The position numbers were made by a program, and so were the translations under genes. Below the pieces are notes generated by a model that had not been told where the DNA came from, did no database searches, and saw only the letters and a list, made by a program, of their open reading frames with translations. 64,000 nt of DNA from Lentzea alba (GTDB lineage: Bacteria; Actinomycetota; Actinomycetes; Mycobacteriales; Pseudonocardiaceae): positions 682,001 to 746,000 of the forward strand of contig NZ_JAAMPJ010000002.1 in the NCBI RefSeq assembly GCF_011067745.1, read 5' to 3'. Shown piece after piece: positions 1-9,088 of the stretch (the stretch's first letter is position 1; each line of letters begins with the position of its first letter).

Positions 1-831
1 GATGGCCCTGGCCTGCTGCTCGTCCAGCACGACGACGTCGGCCTTGCCGGTGAGCTTGCCGTCCGAACCGAAGTCACGGCCCGTGGCGAGACGCGTGCCG
101 TCGACGGCCACGAGACGCGCGCCGAACTGACGCGGCGTGGCCTGCGCACCGGCGTCCATCTGCGCGGAGATGTCCCAGTAGCTCGCGCTCACGAACTTCA
201 TGCGTTCGCGTTCGCGCTCCACGACCAGACGCGTTGCCACGGACTGCACGCGGCCCGCCGAGAGCTTCGGCATGACCTTCTTCCACAGCACGGGGCTGAC
301 CTCGTAGCCGTAGAGGCGGTCGAGGATGCGCCGGGTCTCCTGGGCGTCGACCAGGTCCTGGTCGAGGTCGCGCGGGTTCGCGGCGGCCGCCTGGATCGCG
401 GACTCGGTGATCTCGTGGAACACCATCCGGCGAACCGGGACCTTCGGCTTGAGGGTCTCCAGCAGGTGCCACGCGATGGCCTCGCCCTCGCGGTCACCGT
501 CTGTCGCGAGGTAGAGCTCGTCGACGTCCTTCAACGCTTCCTTGAGCTCAGTGACCAGCGACTTCTTGTCCGCGGAGACCACGTACAGAGGTTCGAAGTC
601 GTGGTCGACGTCCACGCCGAGCCTGGCCCAGGCCTGGCCCTTGAACTTCGCGGGAACGTCGGCGGCACCGCGCGGCAGGTCCCGGATGTGTCCCCTGGAG
701 GACTCCACGACGAAGTTGCTGCCGAGGTAGGAGGCGATCTTGCGCGCCTTCGTGGGCGACTCGACGATCACCAGTCGTCGGGTGCTACCCGCTCCTCCGC
801 TGCTCTTTCTCGTCCGTGTCGATCCAGCCAC
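1..831 (-). CDS. topA: DNA topoisomerase I, N-terminal part (3' end outside window)
   Basis: Type IA topoisomerase that relaxes negative supercoils. About 277 residues are visible. The Toprim domain opens with VIVESPTKARKIA near residue 20 and continues to the acidic metal-binding motif ATDGDREGEA; the stretch RILDRLYGYEVSPVLW leads into the DNA gate. The catalytic tyrosine lies downstream and is not in the window. The GTG start gives VAGSTRTRKSSGG, a short basic Gly-rich leader common in actinobacterial TopA, with a weak GGGACGG ribosome site before it. The next gene upstream is the Rv3647c-like protein, as in mycobacteria. Family assignment is secure; the exact start is less so. Confidence 0.95.
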   Translation of the reverse strand, partial: MAGSTRTRKSSGGAGSTRRLVIVESPTKARKIASYLGSNFVVESSRGHIRDLPRGAADVPAKFKGQAWARLGVDVDHDFEPLYVVSADKKSLVTELKEALKDVDELYLATDGDREGEAIAWHLLETLKPKVPVRRMVFHEITESAIQAAAANPRDLDQDLVDAQETRRILDRLYGYEVSPVLWKKVMPKLSAGRVQSVATRLVVERERERMKFVSASYWDISAQMDAGAQATPRQFGARLVAVDGTRLATGRDFGSDGKLTGKADVVVLDEQQARAI

Positions 832-960
832 TCGCCGTCCCGCTCTCTTCCAAACCCGGTTCCCAGGCCCGCCAGTGTTGCCCAGCGTCGGCCGAAAAGC
901 ACACCATCCGCGACGCCTGTACGACGAGACAGCGTGACACAACCATGCCGGACCGCCCGC

Positions 961-1533
961 TCAGGCCGCCGGCCAGGTGCTGCACGCCACCCCGTGCGGA
1001 GGGCTTCCGACCAGCTCAGCGAGCCGTGCCAGCCTTCGTCGGCCGGTTACCCGCAACGCCGGAGCCCCTACCAGGGTGCACGGAAGTCCGGATGCGAGCA
1101 GGGCATTTTGCAACGGCAGGTGTGTCTGCGGTGCGTTGGGGTCCAAACCGAGCAGGTACGCCGACTCCATCCAGCTGCCCGCGGCCAGCGCCCAGACCCG
1201 CAGCACTGCGCCGTTCAGCTCGAAGTCCGCCGGGACCTTTTTGACAGATCCGTCCAGCCAGCGGGCGGCCAGAGGGGTGAGATCGGTGCGGAACGGCGTG
1301 CGGACGAAGTGCGTGCCCTCTTCGTTCACGCAGAGCTCGGACGTGACCCCGCGCTCGGCGCAGGCCTGCTTGAGGGGCTGGTGGCGCCATTCGTCACGCA
1401 GCTCGACGTACACGCGGGCCGCCGTGCCGCGCGCGAAGCTGACGGCCTGCCCCGGCCCGCAGAGGAAGCCGGCGAGGTCCGCCTTGGCCGGCGTGCGCGC
1501 CTCGGCCGAGAAGAAGGACAGCTGCCCAACCAC
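961..1533 (-). CDS. Conserved protein next to topA (Rv3647c-like), resembles a WhiA-type LAGLIDADG fold
   Basis: Protein of 190 residues with no assigned function. Position directly upstream of topA matches M. tuberculosis Rv3647c, which has about the same length. The N-terminus carries DLAGFLCGPGQA, close to a LAGLIDADG helix, and the second half has WALAAGSW, YLLGLDP and then GRRRLARLAELVG, the order seen in the WhiA homing-endonuclease-like domain. The acidic residue that ends a catalytic LAGLIDADG helix is not conserved, so nuclease activity is unlikely. The chosen GTG gives VVGQLSFFSAEARTP; the reading frame is open much further upstream, but that part is antisense to nothing conserved and overlaps the lipoprotein gene in another frame. 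The fold assignment is inference; existence of the gene is well supported. Confidence 0.75.
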   Translation of the reverse strand: MVGQLSFFSAEARTPAKADLAGFLCGPGQAVSFARGTAARVYVELRDEWRHQPLKQACAERGVTSELCVNEEGTHFVRTPFRTDLTPLAARWLDGSVKKVPADFELNGAVLRVWALAAGSWMESAYLLGLDPNAPQTHLPLQNALLASGLPCTLVGAPALRVTGRRRLARLAELVGSPPHGVACSTWPAA

Positions 1534-1598
1534 GGCCCACAGGGTAGAACAGACGTTCGACTGTGACCAGTGGGACGTGTGTGAATACGCTGGTCGAG

Positions 1599-2138
1599 TT
1601 ACTGCCCGGACTTCAGTTCCGCGCAGGGTGCGGACTTGCCCATCGCCGCCGCGTACTTGGGTGACTTCTCCAGCGCGTCGAAGGTCGCCCGGAGCTCTTC
1701 CGGGCTGCTGACCTGCGAAGTGTCGGTGAGCGTCTTCTCCGCGCTCTCCCAGAACGCGGCGTTGGCTTCGAGCTTCTCGACCGGCGCCTTCGCGGCGCTG
1801 TAGGACCTGGCCGACTCGCCGAGGTACTTCGTCAGCCGTTCGTGCACGTCCTCGAGTTCGTCCGACGGTGGTCCGAGCTCCTTGAGCTTCTTCTCGGCGT
1901 CGGCGAGCGCGGTGGCGTTGGCCGTGACCAGCTTGAGGTAGGCCGTCTTGACCGCGGCGGGGTTGGCGGCGTCCTGCTTCTGCAACTCCTGGCCCGCCTT
2001 CATGCCGGGCAGCAAGCCACCGCAGAAGGCGTCCACCCACTGTCCCTGGGCGTCGGTCAGCGGCTTGTCCTCGTCGGAACCGCACGCGGTCAGCACGACG
2101 GCGCTGGCCAGCACGGCAGCGAGCAGACGCTTCTTCAT
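1599..2138 (-). CDS. Tandem lipoprotein 1
   Basis: Secreted lipoprotein of 179 residues. The signal peptide MKKRLLAAVLASAVVLTAC ends in an LTAC lipobox, so the mature protein should be lipid-anchored at the outer face of the membrane. The rest is polar and largely helical, with a conserved WVDAFCGG near the N-terminus and a last cysteine in KSAPCAEL, a likely disulfide pair. It is one of four neighbouring paralogues and pairs best with the next gene upstream: both share an ALADAEKKLK segment. No enzymatic motif is visible and the function is unknown. Confidence 0.85.
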   Translation of the reverse strand: MKKRLLAAVLASAVVLTACGSDEDKPLTDAQGQWVDAFCGGLLPGMKAGQELQKQDAANPAAVKTAYLKLVTANATALADAEKKLKELGPPSDELEDVHERLTKYLGESARSYSAAKAPVEKLEANAAFWESAEKTLTDTSQVSSPEELRATFDALEKSPKYAAAMGKSAPCAELKSGQ

Positions 2139-2296
2139 CGGGCCTATTTTCCTCCGGCCAGTGCCTGCCAGTTCACGCACACCTCGTTCGCGCGGAACGC
2201 CTCGTCGTGGTGGTGGCAGGCGCGGGTGCCGACGCCTGCTGCGTGCACGCGGAGATCGCGGCCGTGACCAGCACGGCCGCGATCAGCGGAGGTTCG

Positions 2297-2905
2297 TCAC
2301 TGGCCGATCAGCTTGCCGAGCTTGGTGCGCATCTCCGTGCACTCGGGCGCCTTCGCGATGGCGTCCTTGTACTTCGGGTCGGAGTCGAGCTTCTTGATCT
2401 GCTCGGAGAACTTCGACGGGTCGGCGGACTCGCCGCCGATCTTCTCGACCTGGCCCAGGAAGTCGGGCGCGTTGGCGTCGATCTTCTTGACCTGCTCGGC
2501 GACCGACTTGTACTCCTTGGCACCGTCACCGAACATCTTGATCAGCTCGTCGTGCAGCGCCTGGGCCTCGGGGCCGGGCGCGCCGACGTCCTTGAGCTTC
2601 TTCTCGGCGTCGGCGAGCGCCGTCGAGCCGCTGTCGAGGATCTTGAGCATGCCCTCCTTGAGCGCGGGCGGGTTCTGGCTGTTCGCCGCGGCGAGGGTGA
2701 TCAGCTCGACCGCGCCGGTCAGCACCGGCGTGGTGCCGCTGCAGAACGCGCCGGCCCACTTGACCGGGTCGGCCGCGGGCGGGGTGACGGACGTGGTGGT
2801 GGGTGCGGTGCTCTTCTGCGTGGACGGTGCGGCGCTGTTGGAGCACCCTGCCAGCGCGAGGGCGGCACCGGTGCAGGCGACAACGAATCTCAAACGTGCG
2901 TTCAT
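2297..2905 (-). CDS. Tandem lipoprotein 2
   Basis: Lipoprotein of 202 residues. MNARLRFVVACTGAALALAGC is a clear lipoprotein signal with an LAGC lipobox, followed by a Ser/Thr/Pro-rich linker of about 25 residues. The helical body has WAGAFCSG and ends with APECTEMRTKL, keeping the same two cysteines as its neighbours. The segment TALADAEKKLKDVG is almost identical to lipoprotein 1, showing recent duplication. The start is fixed by the signal sequence; longer upstream reading in the same frame runs through the next gene and is not real. Function unknown. Confidence 0.85.
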   Translation of the reverse strand: MNARLRFVVACTGAALALAGCSNSAAPSTQKSTAPTTTSVTPPAADPVKWAGAFCSGTTPVLTGAVELITLAAANSQNPPALKEGMLKILDSGSTALADAEKKLKDVGAPGPEAQALHDELIKMFGDGAKEYKSVAEQVKKIDANAPDFLGQVEKIGGESADPSKFSEQIKKLDSDPKYKDAIAKAPECTEMRTKLGKLIGQ

Positions 2906-2988
2906 GGTGGAAATCCCCCAGAAATGGCGAACCGGATCGCCGAACGGTACACGTCCGGGCGATCCGGTCCGGCGGGATTCCCGGTTCG

Positions 2989-3564
2989 TCAGGAAGTCGG
3001 CGGAGACGTGGGGGTGATCGCCAGGCCCTTGCAGTTGGGGGCCTTCTGAGCGGCGTCCGCGAGTCCCGTCTCGGTGAACTTCTTCTGCACGTCGGCTCCG
3101 GCCCCCTCCAGCGCGGCGGCCTTGGTGACCATCTCGGTGAAGGCGGTGATGACCTGGGTCGGGTCGGTGGCGGAGTCCACCTTCGTCCTGGTGTCGCCGA
3201 GCAGTGTCCTGATCTGGCCCATGCCCTGCTCGGCGGTGCTGACCAGCTCCTTCGACCTGGGGTGCGGACCGTTCTCCAGCGCCTTGAGGTCCGCGATCGA
3301 CTTGTCGACGGCGGTGACCTTGGTGCCGAGCCACTCGGAGAGGCCCGTCTTGAGTTTGGCGGGATCGGTCATGTCGATGTTGGGCTCGTCCGACATGGCC
3401 TTGACGGTGCCGCCGACGGCACCGCAGACCTTGTCCATCCACGCCACGACATCGGCGTCAGTGGTCTGGGTCGGGGTCGGGGACGTGGCTGAGCCTCCTC
3501 CTCCGGTGCTGCACGCGGTGACCGCGAGCAGGCCCGCCAGGAGCGCGATGACTGTGCGACGCAT
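2989..3564 (-). CDS. Tandem lipoprotein 3
   Basis: Lipoprotein of 191 residues with signal MRRTVIALLAGLLAVTAC (VTAC lipobox) and a short Gly/Ser/Thr linker. The body starts with VAWMDKVCGAVGG and closes with KAPNCKGLAITPTSP, so the cysteine pair is kept. It resembles lipoprotein 4 more than 1 and 2 (shared YMDKVCG/WMDKVCG and a Pro-Thr-Ser tail). Only 29 bases separate it from the upstream paralogue, so the two are probably co-transcribed. No known domain recognised. Confidence 0.85.
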   Translation of the reverse strand: MRRTVIALLAGLLAVTACSTGGGGSATSPTPTQTTDADVVAWMDKVCGAVGGTVKAMSDEPNIDMTDPAKLKTGLSEWLGTKVTAVDKSIADLKALENGPHPRSKELVSTAEQGMGQIRTLLGDTRTKVDSATDPTQVITAFTEMVTKAAALEGAGADVQKKFTETGLADAAQKAPNCKGLAITPTSPPTS

Positions 3565-3593
3565 GGCGCGGAAGCTACCCCTGCCGGGCCCGT

Positions 3594-4166
3594 TCAGCTC
3601 GTTGGCGTGACGTTGAGTCGCTGCATCTCCTGGCACTTGGGTGCCGTCTGCGTGGCCTTCTGCAGCTCCGGGTTGGCCTTGAGGTCGCGCAGCGGGTCGG
3701 CGAGCTCGGAGAGCTTCGCGATGGCCTCTCCGGCGGCCTGGATGCCTCCGGTGGCGTTGTTCGCGTCGGCCTGCTCGACCTTCGTCTTGGCGTCGCTGAA
3801 GACGGCACCGAGCGAGGTGAAGGTCTCGGCCATCTTGTTGACGGCCTCCTCACCACCCGCGACGGGGGACGGGCCGACGTTCTTGAGGCCTTCCGCGGAC
3901 TTCGTGAAGGCGTCGGCGAGCTGGCCCATGTAGGCGGCCATCTCGGCCTTGAGCTTGGCCGAGTCGGCGTCGATCTTGGGGGCCGTCTTCTCGATCTTGG
4001 CGAACTCGGAGGCGGCGCCGCACACCTTGTCCATGTAGGCGACGGCCTCGGGGCTGGCCGCGCCGCTGGTGGGCGTCGATGAAGTGCCGGAGTTGCCGCC
4101 ATTGGTGCACCCGGCCAGCGCACAGGCGGCGGCGACAACGGCAGTGGCGACGAGGCTGAGCCTCAT
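3594..4166 (-). CDS. Tandem lipoprotein 4
   Basis: Lipoprotein of 190 residues; signal MRLSLVATAVVAAACALAGC with an LAGC lipobox and a Gly/Ser/Thr linker. The body has YMDKVCGAASEF and a final TAPKCQEMQRL, again two conserved cysteines, separated by predicted long helices rich in Ala, Lys and Glu. It is the most upstream of the four copies and follows hppA on the same strand with a gap of under 70 bases. The array is probably read from a promoter in that gap or from the hppA transcript. Function unknown. Confidence 0.85.
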   Translation of the reverse strand: MRLSLVATAVVAAACALAGCTNGGNSGTSSTPTSGAASPEAVAYMDKVCGAASEFAKIEKTAPKIDADSAKLKAEMAAYMGQLADAFTKSAEGLKNVGPSPVAGGEEAVNKMAETFTSLGAVFSDAKTKVEQADANNATGGIQAAGEAIAKLSELADPLRDLKANPELQKATQTAPKCQEMQRLNVTPTS

Positions 4167-4233
4167 GTCGTAACTCCTAGGTCGGGGTACGTCGGGGGGA
4201 AACCCGAACGTACCCCGACCGGAGGCGGTGAAC

Positions 4234-6543
4234 CTACGCGGCGCCGTTGCTCACGGTCTCCGCGGGCGCGTCCGCGATCGCGGTGCCGCGACGCTTGGAC
4301 ACGACCACCGCACCCACGATGATCAGTGCCGCGACCACGGCGATCGCGATGCGGATCGGGTCGGACGCCTGGTCACCGATGGAGAAGGTGACGATGGCGG
4401 GCGCGATCAGCACCGAGACCAGGTTCATGACCTTGATCAGCGGGTTGATGGCCGGACCGGCGGTGTCCTTGAACGGGTCGCCGACGGTGTCGCCGATGAC
4501 CGTGGCGGCGTGGGCGTCGGAGCCCTTGCCACCGTGGTTGCCGTCCTCGACCAGCTTCTTCGCGTTGTCCCAGGCACCACCGGAGTTGGCCAGGAACACC
4601 GCCATCAGCGTGCCGGTCGCGATCGCGCCGGCGAGGTAACCGGCCAGCGGGCCGACGCCGAGGCCGAAGCCGACGGCGATCGGGGCGAGCACGGCCATCA
4701 GCCCCGGAGTCGCGAGCTCGCGCAGCGAGTCCTTGGTGCAGATGTCGACGACCTTGCCGTACTCCGGCTTCACCGAGTAGTCCATGATGCCGGGGTTGTC
4801 GCGGAACTGACGGCGCACCTCGAACACGATGGCACCGGCGGCGCGCGTCACGGCGTTGACCGCGAGGCCCGAGAACATGAAGACGACGGCCGCACCGATG
4901 GCGACACCGACGAGCACGTTCGGGCTGAACACCAGGTTGCTGAACGACACGGGCAGGTCGCCCGCGACGTTGCCGACCTTGGCGATCGCCTGGGTGATCG
5001 CGTCCTGGTACGAGCCGAACAGCGCGGTCGCGGCGAGCACGGCCGTCGCGATCGCGATGCCCTTGGTGATGGCCTTGGTGGTGTTGCCGACCGCGTCGAG
5101 CTCGGTGAGGATCTGCGCGCCCTCGCCGTGCACGTCACCGGACATCTCGGCGATGCCCTGCGCGTTGTCGGAGACCGGGCCGAAGGTGTCCATCGCGACG
5201 ATGACGCCGACGGTCGTGAGCAGACCACAACCGGCGAGCGCGATCGCGAACAACGCGACGACGACCGAACCGGAGAGCAGGAACGCGCCGTACACGGCCG
5301 CACCGATGACGAGCGCGGTGTAGACGGCGGACTCGAAACCGACCGAGATGCCGGACAGGATCACCGTGGCCGCACCGGTCAGCGAGGTCTGGCCGACCTC
5401 CTTGACCGGCTTGTGGTCGGTGCCGGTGTAGTAGCCGGTCAGCCAGAGGATGACGCCGGCCAGCACGATGCCGATGATCACCGCGACGGCCGCGATCAGC
5501 TGCGGGTTGCCGCTGGTGGCCTTGACCGCGTCGCTGACGCCCCTGAGGTCCGCGAAGGAGCTCGGCAGGTACGAGAAGGCAGCGATCGTGCACAGCACCG
5601 CGGAGATGACCGCGGAGATGTAGAAGGAGCGGTTGATGGCCGTGAGGCCGCTCTCGCCCACCTTCGCCTTCGTCGTGTACACGCCGATGATCGCGGTCAG
5701 CACACCGATCGCGGGGACGATCAGCGGGAACAGCAGGCCCTGCACACCGAACGCGACGGTGCCGAGGATCAGCGACGCCACCAGGGTGACGGCGTAGGAC
5801 TCGAAGAGGTCCGCGGCCATGCCGGCGCAGTCACCGACGTTGTCGCCCACGTTGTCCGCGATGGTGGCGGCGTTGCGGGGGTCGTCCTCGGGGATGCCCT
5901 GCTCGACCTTGCCGACCAGGTCGGCGCCGACGTCCGCGGCCTTGGTGAAGATGCCGCCGCCGACACGCATGAACATCGCGAGCAGCGCGGCACCGAAACC
6001 GAAGCCCTCCAGGACCTTCGGAGCCTGACCCGTGTACACGAACACGACCAGCGCGGCGCCGAAGAGGCCGAGACCGACCGTGGTCATGCCGACCACACCA
6101 CCGGTGCGGAACGCGATGCGCGTCGCCTTTTCGCGACCGCCTTCTTCGTTCGCGGCGGCGGCGACACGCACGTTGGCGCGCGTGGACAACCACATGCCCA
6201 GGTAGCCGATAGTCGCCGAGAACGCGGCACCGACGATGAAGAACAATGATCGGCCGATTCGTTCGGCCAAATCATCTGCCGGTAGCGCGAACAGCAGCAC
6301 GAACACGATCACGACAAAAATGCCGAGCGTGCGGAACTGCCGGTTGAGGTAGGCCGCTGCGCCCTCCTGAACCGCCTTGGCGATGTCCTGCATCTTGTCG
6401 GTGCCCTGGCCGGCGGCCAGCACCTCCTTGAGCAGCACGTACCCGACGGCGAGAGCAGCCAGGGCGACCACGGCGACCACGGCTACGACGCCGCGATCAC
6501 CCCCGGAGAGCTCGAGGCTCTCCGCGAGGAATTGCCGGGACAT
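4234..6543 (-). CDS. hppA: Membrane-bound proton-translocating pyrophosphatase
   Basis: H+-pumping inorganic pyrophosphatase of 769 residues with about 16 membrane helices. The substrate/Mg2+ site is seen as EDDPRNAATIADNVGDNVGD near residue 228 and as the second acidic cluster VIGDTVGDPFKDTAGP near residue 690. The sequence GNTTKA near residue 486 has lysine where K+-dependent enzymes have alanine, so a K+-independent enzyme is expected. The ATG follows an AGGAGGAC ribosome site (AGGAGG in the mRNA), which decides between it and an open extension of 25 codons. It should hydrolyse pyrophosphate from biosynthesis and build proton-motive force. Confidence 0.95.
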   Translation of the reverse strand: MSRQFLAESLELSGGDRGVVAVVAVVALAALAVGYVLLKEVLAAGQGTDKMQDIAKAVQEGAAAYLNRQFRTLGIFVVIVFVLLFALPADDLAERIGRSLFFIVGAAFSATIGYLGMWLSTRANVRVAAAANEEGGREKATRIAFRTGGVVGMTTVGLGLFGAALVVFVYTGQAPKVLEGFGFGAALLAMFMRVGGGIFTKAADVGADLVGKVEQGIPEDDPRNAATIADNVGDNVGDCAGMAADLFESYAVTLVASLILGTVAFGVQGLLFPLIVPAIGVLTAIIGVYTTKAKVGESGLTAINRSFYISAVISAVLCTIAAFSYLPSSFADLRGVSDAVKATSGNPQLIAAVAVIIGIVLAGVILWLTGYYTGTDHKPVKEVGQTSLTGAATVILSGISVGFESAVYTALVIGAAVYGAFLLSGSVVVALFAIALAGCGLLTTVGVIVAMDTFGPVSDNAQGIAEMSGDVHGEGAQILTELDAVGNTTKAITKGIAIATAVLAATALFGSYQDAITQAIAKVGNVAGDLPVSFSNLVFSPNVLVGVAIGAAVVFMFSGLAVNAVTRAAGAIVFEVRRQFRDNPGIMDYSVKPEYGKVVDICTKDSLRELATPGLMAVLAPIAVGFGLGVGPLAGYLAGAIATGTLMAVFLANSGGAWDNAKKLVEDGNHGGKGSDAHAATVIGDTVGDPFKDTAGPAINPLIKVMNLVSVLIAPAIVTFSIGDQASDPIRIAIAVVAALIIVGAVVVSKRRGTAIADAPAETVSNGAA

Positions 6544-6636
6544 CCGTCCTCCTGGTGAGTTGCCATGTGCAGCGCCAAGGCAGACCAGCCGCCCAGCGCG
6601 ACGTGACGCATCCCTCATTGGATGCGATGAGCGGGG

Positions 6637-6664
6637 AGTCTAGGGGGTGGTTGCAACGAGGCAA
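6637..6664 (-). promoter_or_regulatory. Predicted sigma70-type promoter of hppA
   Basis: Read on the minus strand: TTGCCT, 16 bases, TAGACT. The predicted 5' leader of about 85 bases contains the small hairpin GCATCC-CTCATT-GGATGC (6609-6626), which could be an operator or a leader fold. Match to consensus is reasonable but untested. Confidence 0.45.
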
Positions 6665-6761
6665 CGAAACGTCCCGATCCGTGCACACACCGTTATCTGC
6701 GCTGGAAGTCGAGTACGCCCCGGCCGGAAGTGTCGGTGTCGTGTGCAAAGCTCGCCTCGTG

Positions 6762-9056
6762 GTGGATCAGGGACGGCGGTTGCTGGACCGCGTGCTGGCG
6801 GGGGTACCCGCCGGGGAGTCACCTCTCACACACGCACGTGATCTGCCGTTGCGGCAGGCTGATCACGTCGAATGGCCTCCGTGGGCGGCCGCGCCGGTGG
6901 TCGAGGCGTTCGCGGAAACGGGCGTGCGGGAGCCGTGGCGGCACCAGGTCGAGGCCGCCTCGCTGGCGTGGTCGGGGCAGCACGTGGTGCTCGCGACGGG
7001 CACGGCGTCCGGCAAGTCACTTGCCTACCAATTGCCCGTGCTTTCCACTCTTTTGGCGGACACGAAGGCCACCGCGCTGTACCTGTCACCCACCAAAGCC
7101 CTTGGGGCGGACCAGCTCCGCGCGCTCGAGGAGCTGGGGATCAAGGGTGTGCGCGCGTCGGCCTACGACGGGGACACCCCGATGGCCGAACGCGACTGGG
7201 TCAAGGCGCACGCGAACTGGGTCTTCACCAACCCGGACATGCTGCACCGCGGCATCCTTCCGCAGCACCCGAAATGGCTGCGGTTCTTCCGCCGGCTGAA
7301 GTACGTGGTGATCGACGAGTGCCATTCCTATCGCGGTGTTTTCGGTTCGCACGTGGCGTTGTTGATGCGACGGCTGCGGCGGATCGCCCGCAAATACGGC
7401 GCGAATCCGATCTTCGTTTTGGCATCGGCCACTGTGGCTGATCCTTCTGCCTCGGCGCAGAGATTGCTCGGCGTGCCGGTTTCCGCTGTCGTGGACGACT
7501 TTTCGCCGCGCGCCTCGCGGACGGTCGCGCTGTGGGAGCCGCCACTGACCTCTCTGGAGGGTGAGAACGGCGCGCCGATCCGGCGTTCGGCGGGCGCGGA
7601 GACGTCGCGGATCCTCGCCGACCTGGTCGTCGAGGGCGCCCGCTCGCTCGCGTTCGTGCGCTCCCGCCGCGGCGCCGAGCTGACCGCGCTGGGCACACAG
7701 CGGATCCTGTCCGAAGTGGACAGTGAGCTGCCCGGCCGGGTCGCGGCCTACCGGGGCGGCTTCCTGCCGGAAGAGCGGCGGGCGCTGGAGAAGTCGCTGT
7801 CCACGGGTGATCTGCTCGGCGTCGCGACCACGAACGCCCTGGAGCTCGGCGTCGACATCGCCGGGCTGGACGCCGTGGTGGTGGCCGGTTTCCCCGGCAC
7901 TTTGGCGTCGTTCTGGCAGCAGGCGGGCCGCGCCGGCCGATCCGGTGACAGCGCGTTGGTGGTGTTCGTGGCGCGCGACGACCCGTTGGACACCTACCTG
8001 GTGCACAACCCGTCCGCGGTGCTGGACCGGCCGGTCGAGGCGACGGTGCTGGATCCGTTGAACCCCTATGTGCTGGGGCCTCAGCTGGCCTGCGCCGCGT
8101 CCGAGATGCCGTTGACCCCGGCGTGCCTCGACGACTTCGGCGGACCGCTGGCCGAGTCGGTCCTGGAGGAGTTGGTCGCGGAGAAGCTGCTGCGGCGCAG
8201 GCCGGCGGGGTGGTACTGGGCGTCGCACGACCGCCCGCACGCCGGTGTGGACATCCGCGGTTCGGGCGGCGACCAGGTGGCCGTCGTCGAGTCGGACTCC
8301 GGCCGGATGCTCGGCACCGTCGACCCGGGATCGGCCTGCTGGCAGGTGCATCCCGGCGCCGTGTACCTGCACCAGGGGCGGGCGTACGTGGTCGACGACC
8401 TCGACCTGGAGAGCGGCCTCGCGATGGTGCACCGCGAAGACCCGGAGTGGACCACGCAGCCGCGTGACTGCGTCGACATCACCGTGGTGCGCGAGGTCGA
8501 ACGCACCGATTTCGGCGGTGTGTCCGTTTCGCTGGGCGAGGTCGAGGTGACCACGCAGGTCGTCGGCTACCTGCGGCGGCTGCCGTCCGGCGTGGTGCTC
8601 GACCAGATCCCGCTGGACCTGCCGGAGCAGAGCCTGCAGACCAGAGCCGTCTGGTACACGGTCGACGAGTCGCTGCTGGTCTCCGCCGGTGTCGACGGCA
8701 AACGGATCCCCGGCGCCCTGCACGCCGCCGAGCACGCCGCGATCGGCCTGTTGCCGCTGTTCGCGACCTGCGATCGCTGGGACATCGGTGGCGTGTCGAC
8801 GGCCGTGCACCCGGACACGGGGATGCCGACGGTGTTCGTGCACGACGGCCACCCCGGCGGCGCGGGCTTCGCGGACCGCGGTTTCGAGGCGCTGCGGGCG
8901 TGGCTCTCGGCCACGCGTTCGGCGATCAGCTCGTGCTCGTGCCCGATGGGTTGCCCGTCGTGCGTGCAGTCACCCAAGTGCGGCAACGGCAACGAACCGC
9001 TGGACAAGGCCGGTGCCGTGCTCGTGCTGGACGTCGTGCTGAGCAAAATCGCCTGA
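6762..9056 (+). CDS. DEAD/DEAH-box helicase with C-terminal DUF1998 (MrfA/Hrq1 type)
   Basis: Superfamily 2 DNA helicase of about 764 residues. Walker A ATGTASGKS is near residue 79, Walker B DECH near 185, ASATV follows, and motif VI is QAGRAGRSGDSALV. The C-terminal DUF1998 region ends in a four-cysteine cluster, CSCPMGCPSC followed by KCGNGN, near residues 724-742, as in B. subtilis MrfA (mitomycin repair) and yeast Hrq1. The same gene stands near topA in mycobacteria (Rv3649). The start is unsure: adjacent GTG codons at 6759 and 6762 and another at 6741 all lack a strong ribosome site. The cold-shock gene often found here is absent. Confidence 0.9.
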   Translation: MDQGRRLLDRVLAGVPAGESPLTHARDLPLRQADHVEWPPWAAAPVVEAFAETGVREPWRHQVEAASLAWSGQHVVLATGTASGKSLAYQLPVLSTLLADTKATALYLSPTKALGADQLRALEELGIKGVRASAYDGDTPMAERDWVKAHANWVFTNPDMLHRGILPQHPKWLRFFRRLKYVVIDECHSYRGVFGSHVALLMRRLRRIARKYGANPIFVLASATVADPSASAQRLLGVPVSAVVDDFSPRASRTVALWEPPLTSLEGENGAPIRRSAGAETSRILADLVVEGARSLAFVRSRRGAELTALGTQRILSEVDSELPGRVAAYRGGFLPEERRALEKSLSTGDLLGVATTNALELGVDIAGLDAVVVAGFPGTLASFWQQAGRAGRSGDSALVVFVARDDPLDTYLVHNPSAVLDRPVEATVLDPLNPYVLGPQLACAASEMPLTPACLDDFGGPLAESVLEELVAEKLLRRRPAGWYWASHDRPHAGVDIRGSGGDQVAVVESDSGRMLGTVDPGSACWQVHPGAVYLHQGRAYVVDDLDLESGLAMVHREDPEWTTQPRDCVDITVVREVERTDFGGVSVSLGEVEVTTQVVGYLRRLPSGVVLDQIPLDLPEQSLQTRAVWYTVDESLLVSAGVDGKRIPGALHAAEHAAIGLLPLFATCDRWDIGGVSTAVHPDTGMPTVFVHDGHPGGAGFADRGFEALRAWLSATRSAISSCSCPMGCPSCVQSPKCGNGNEPLDKAGAVLVLDVVLSKIA

Positions 9057-9082
9057 CCGTGGCACCGCTCGTTGGTTACGGT
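9053..9082 (+). promoter_or_regulatory. Predicted promoter for leader peptide and nucleotidyltransferase
   Basis: CTGACC, 18 bases, TACGGT. The -10 box ends 6 bases before a GTG codon, the spacing of leaderless transcripts. The -35 box overlaps the stop codon region of the helicase gene. Confidence 0.45.
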
Positions 9083-9088
9083 GGCGTC

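Noticed and set aside
4228-6249. Very long plus-strand open frame opposite hppA
   Set aside because: It is a mirror of the high-GC hppA gene, rich in Asp/Arg/Gly/His repeats without any family motif; hppA has full conserved motifs on the other strand.
7086-8852. Long minus-strand open frame opposite the helicase
   Set aside because: Composition typical of an antisense shadow; the plus-strand frame carries all helicase motifs.
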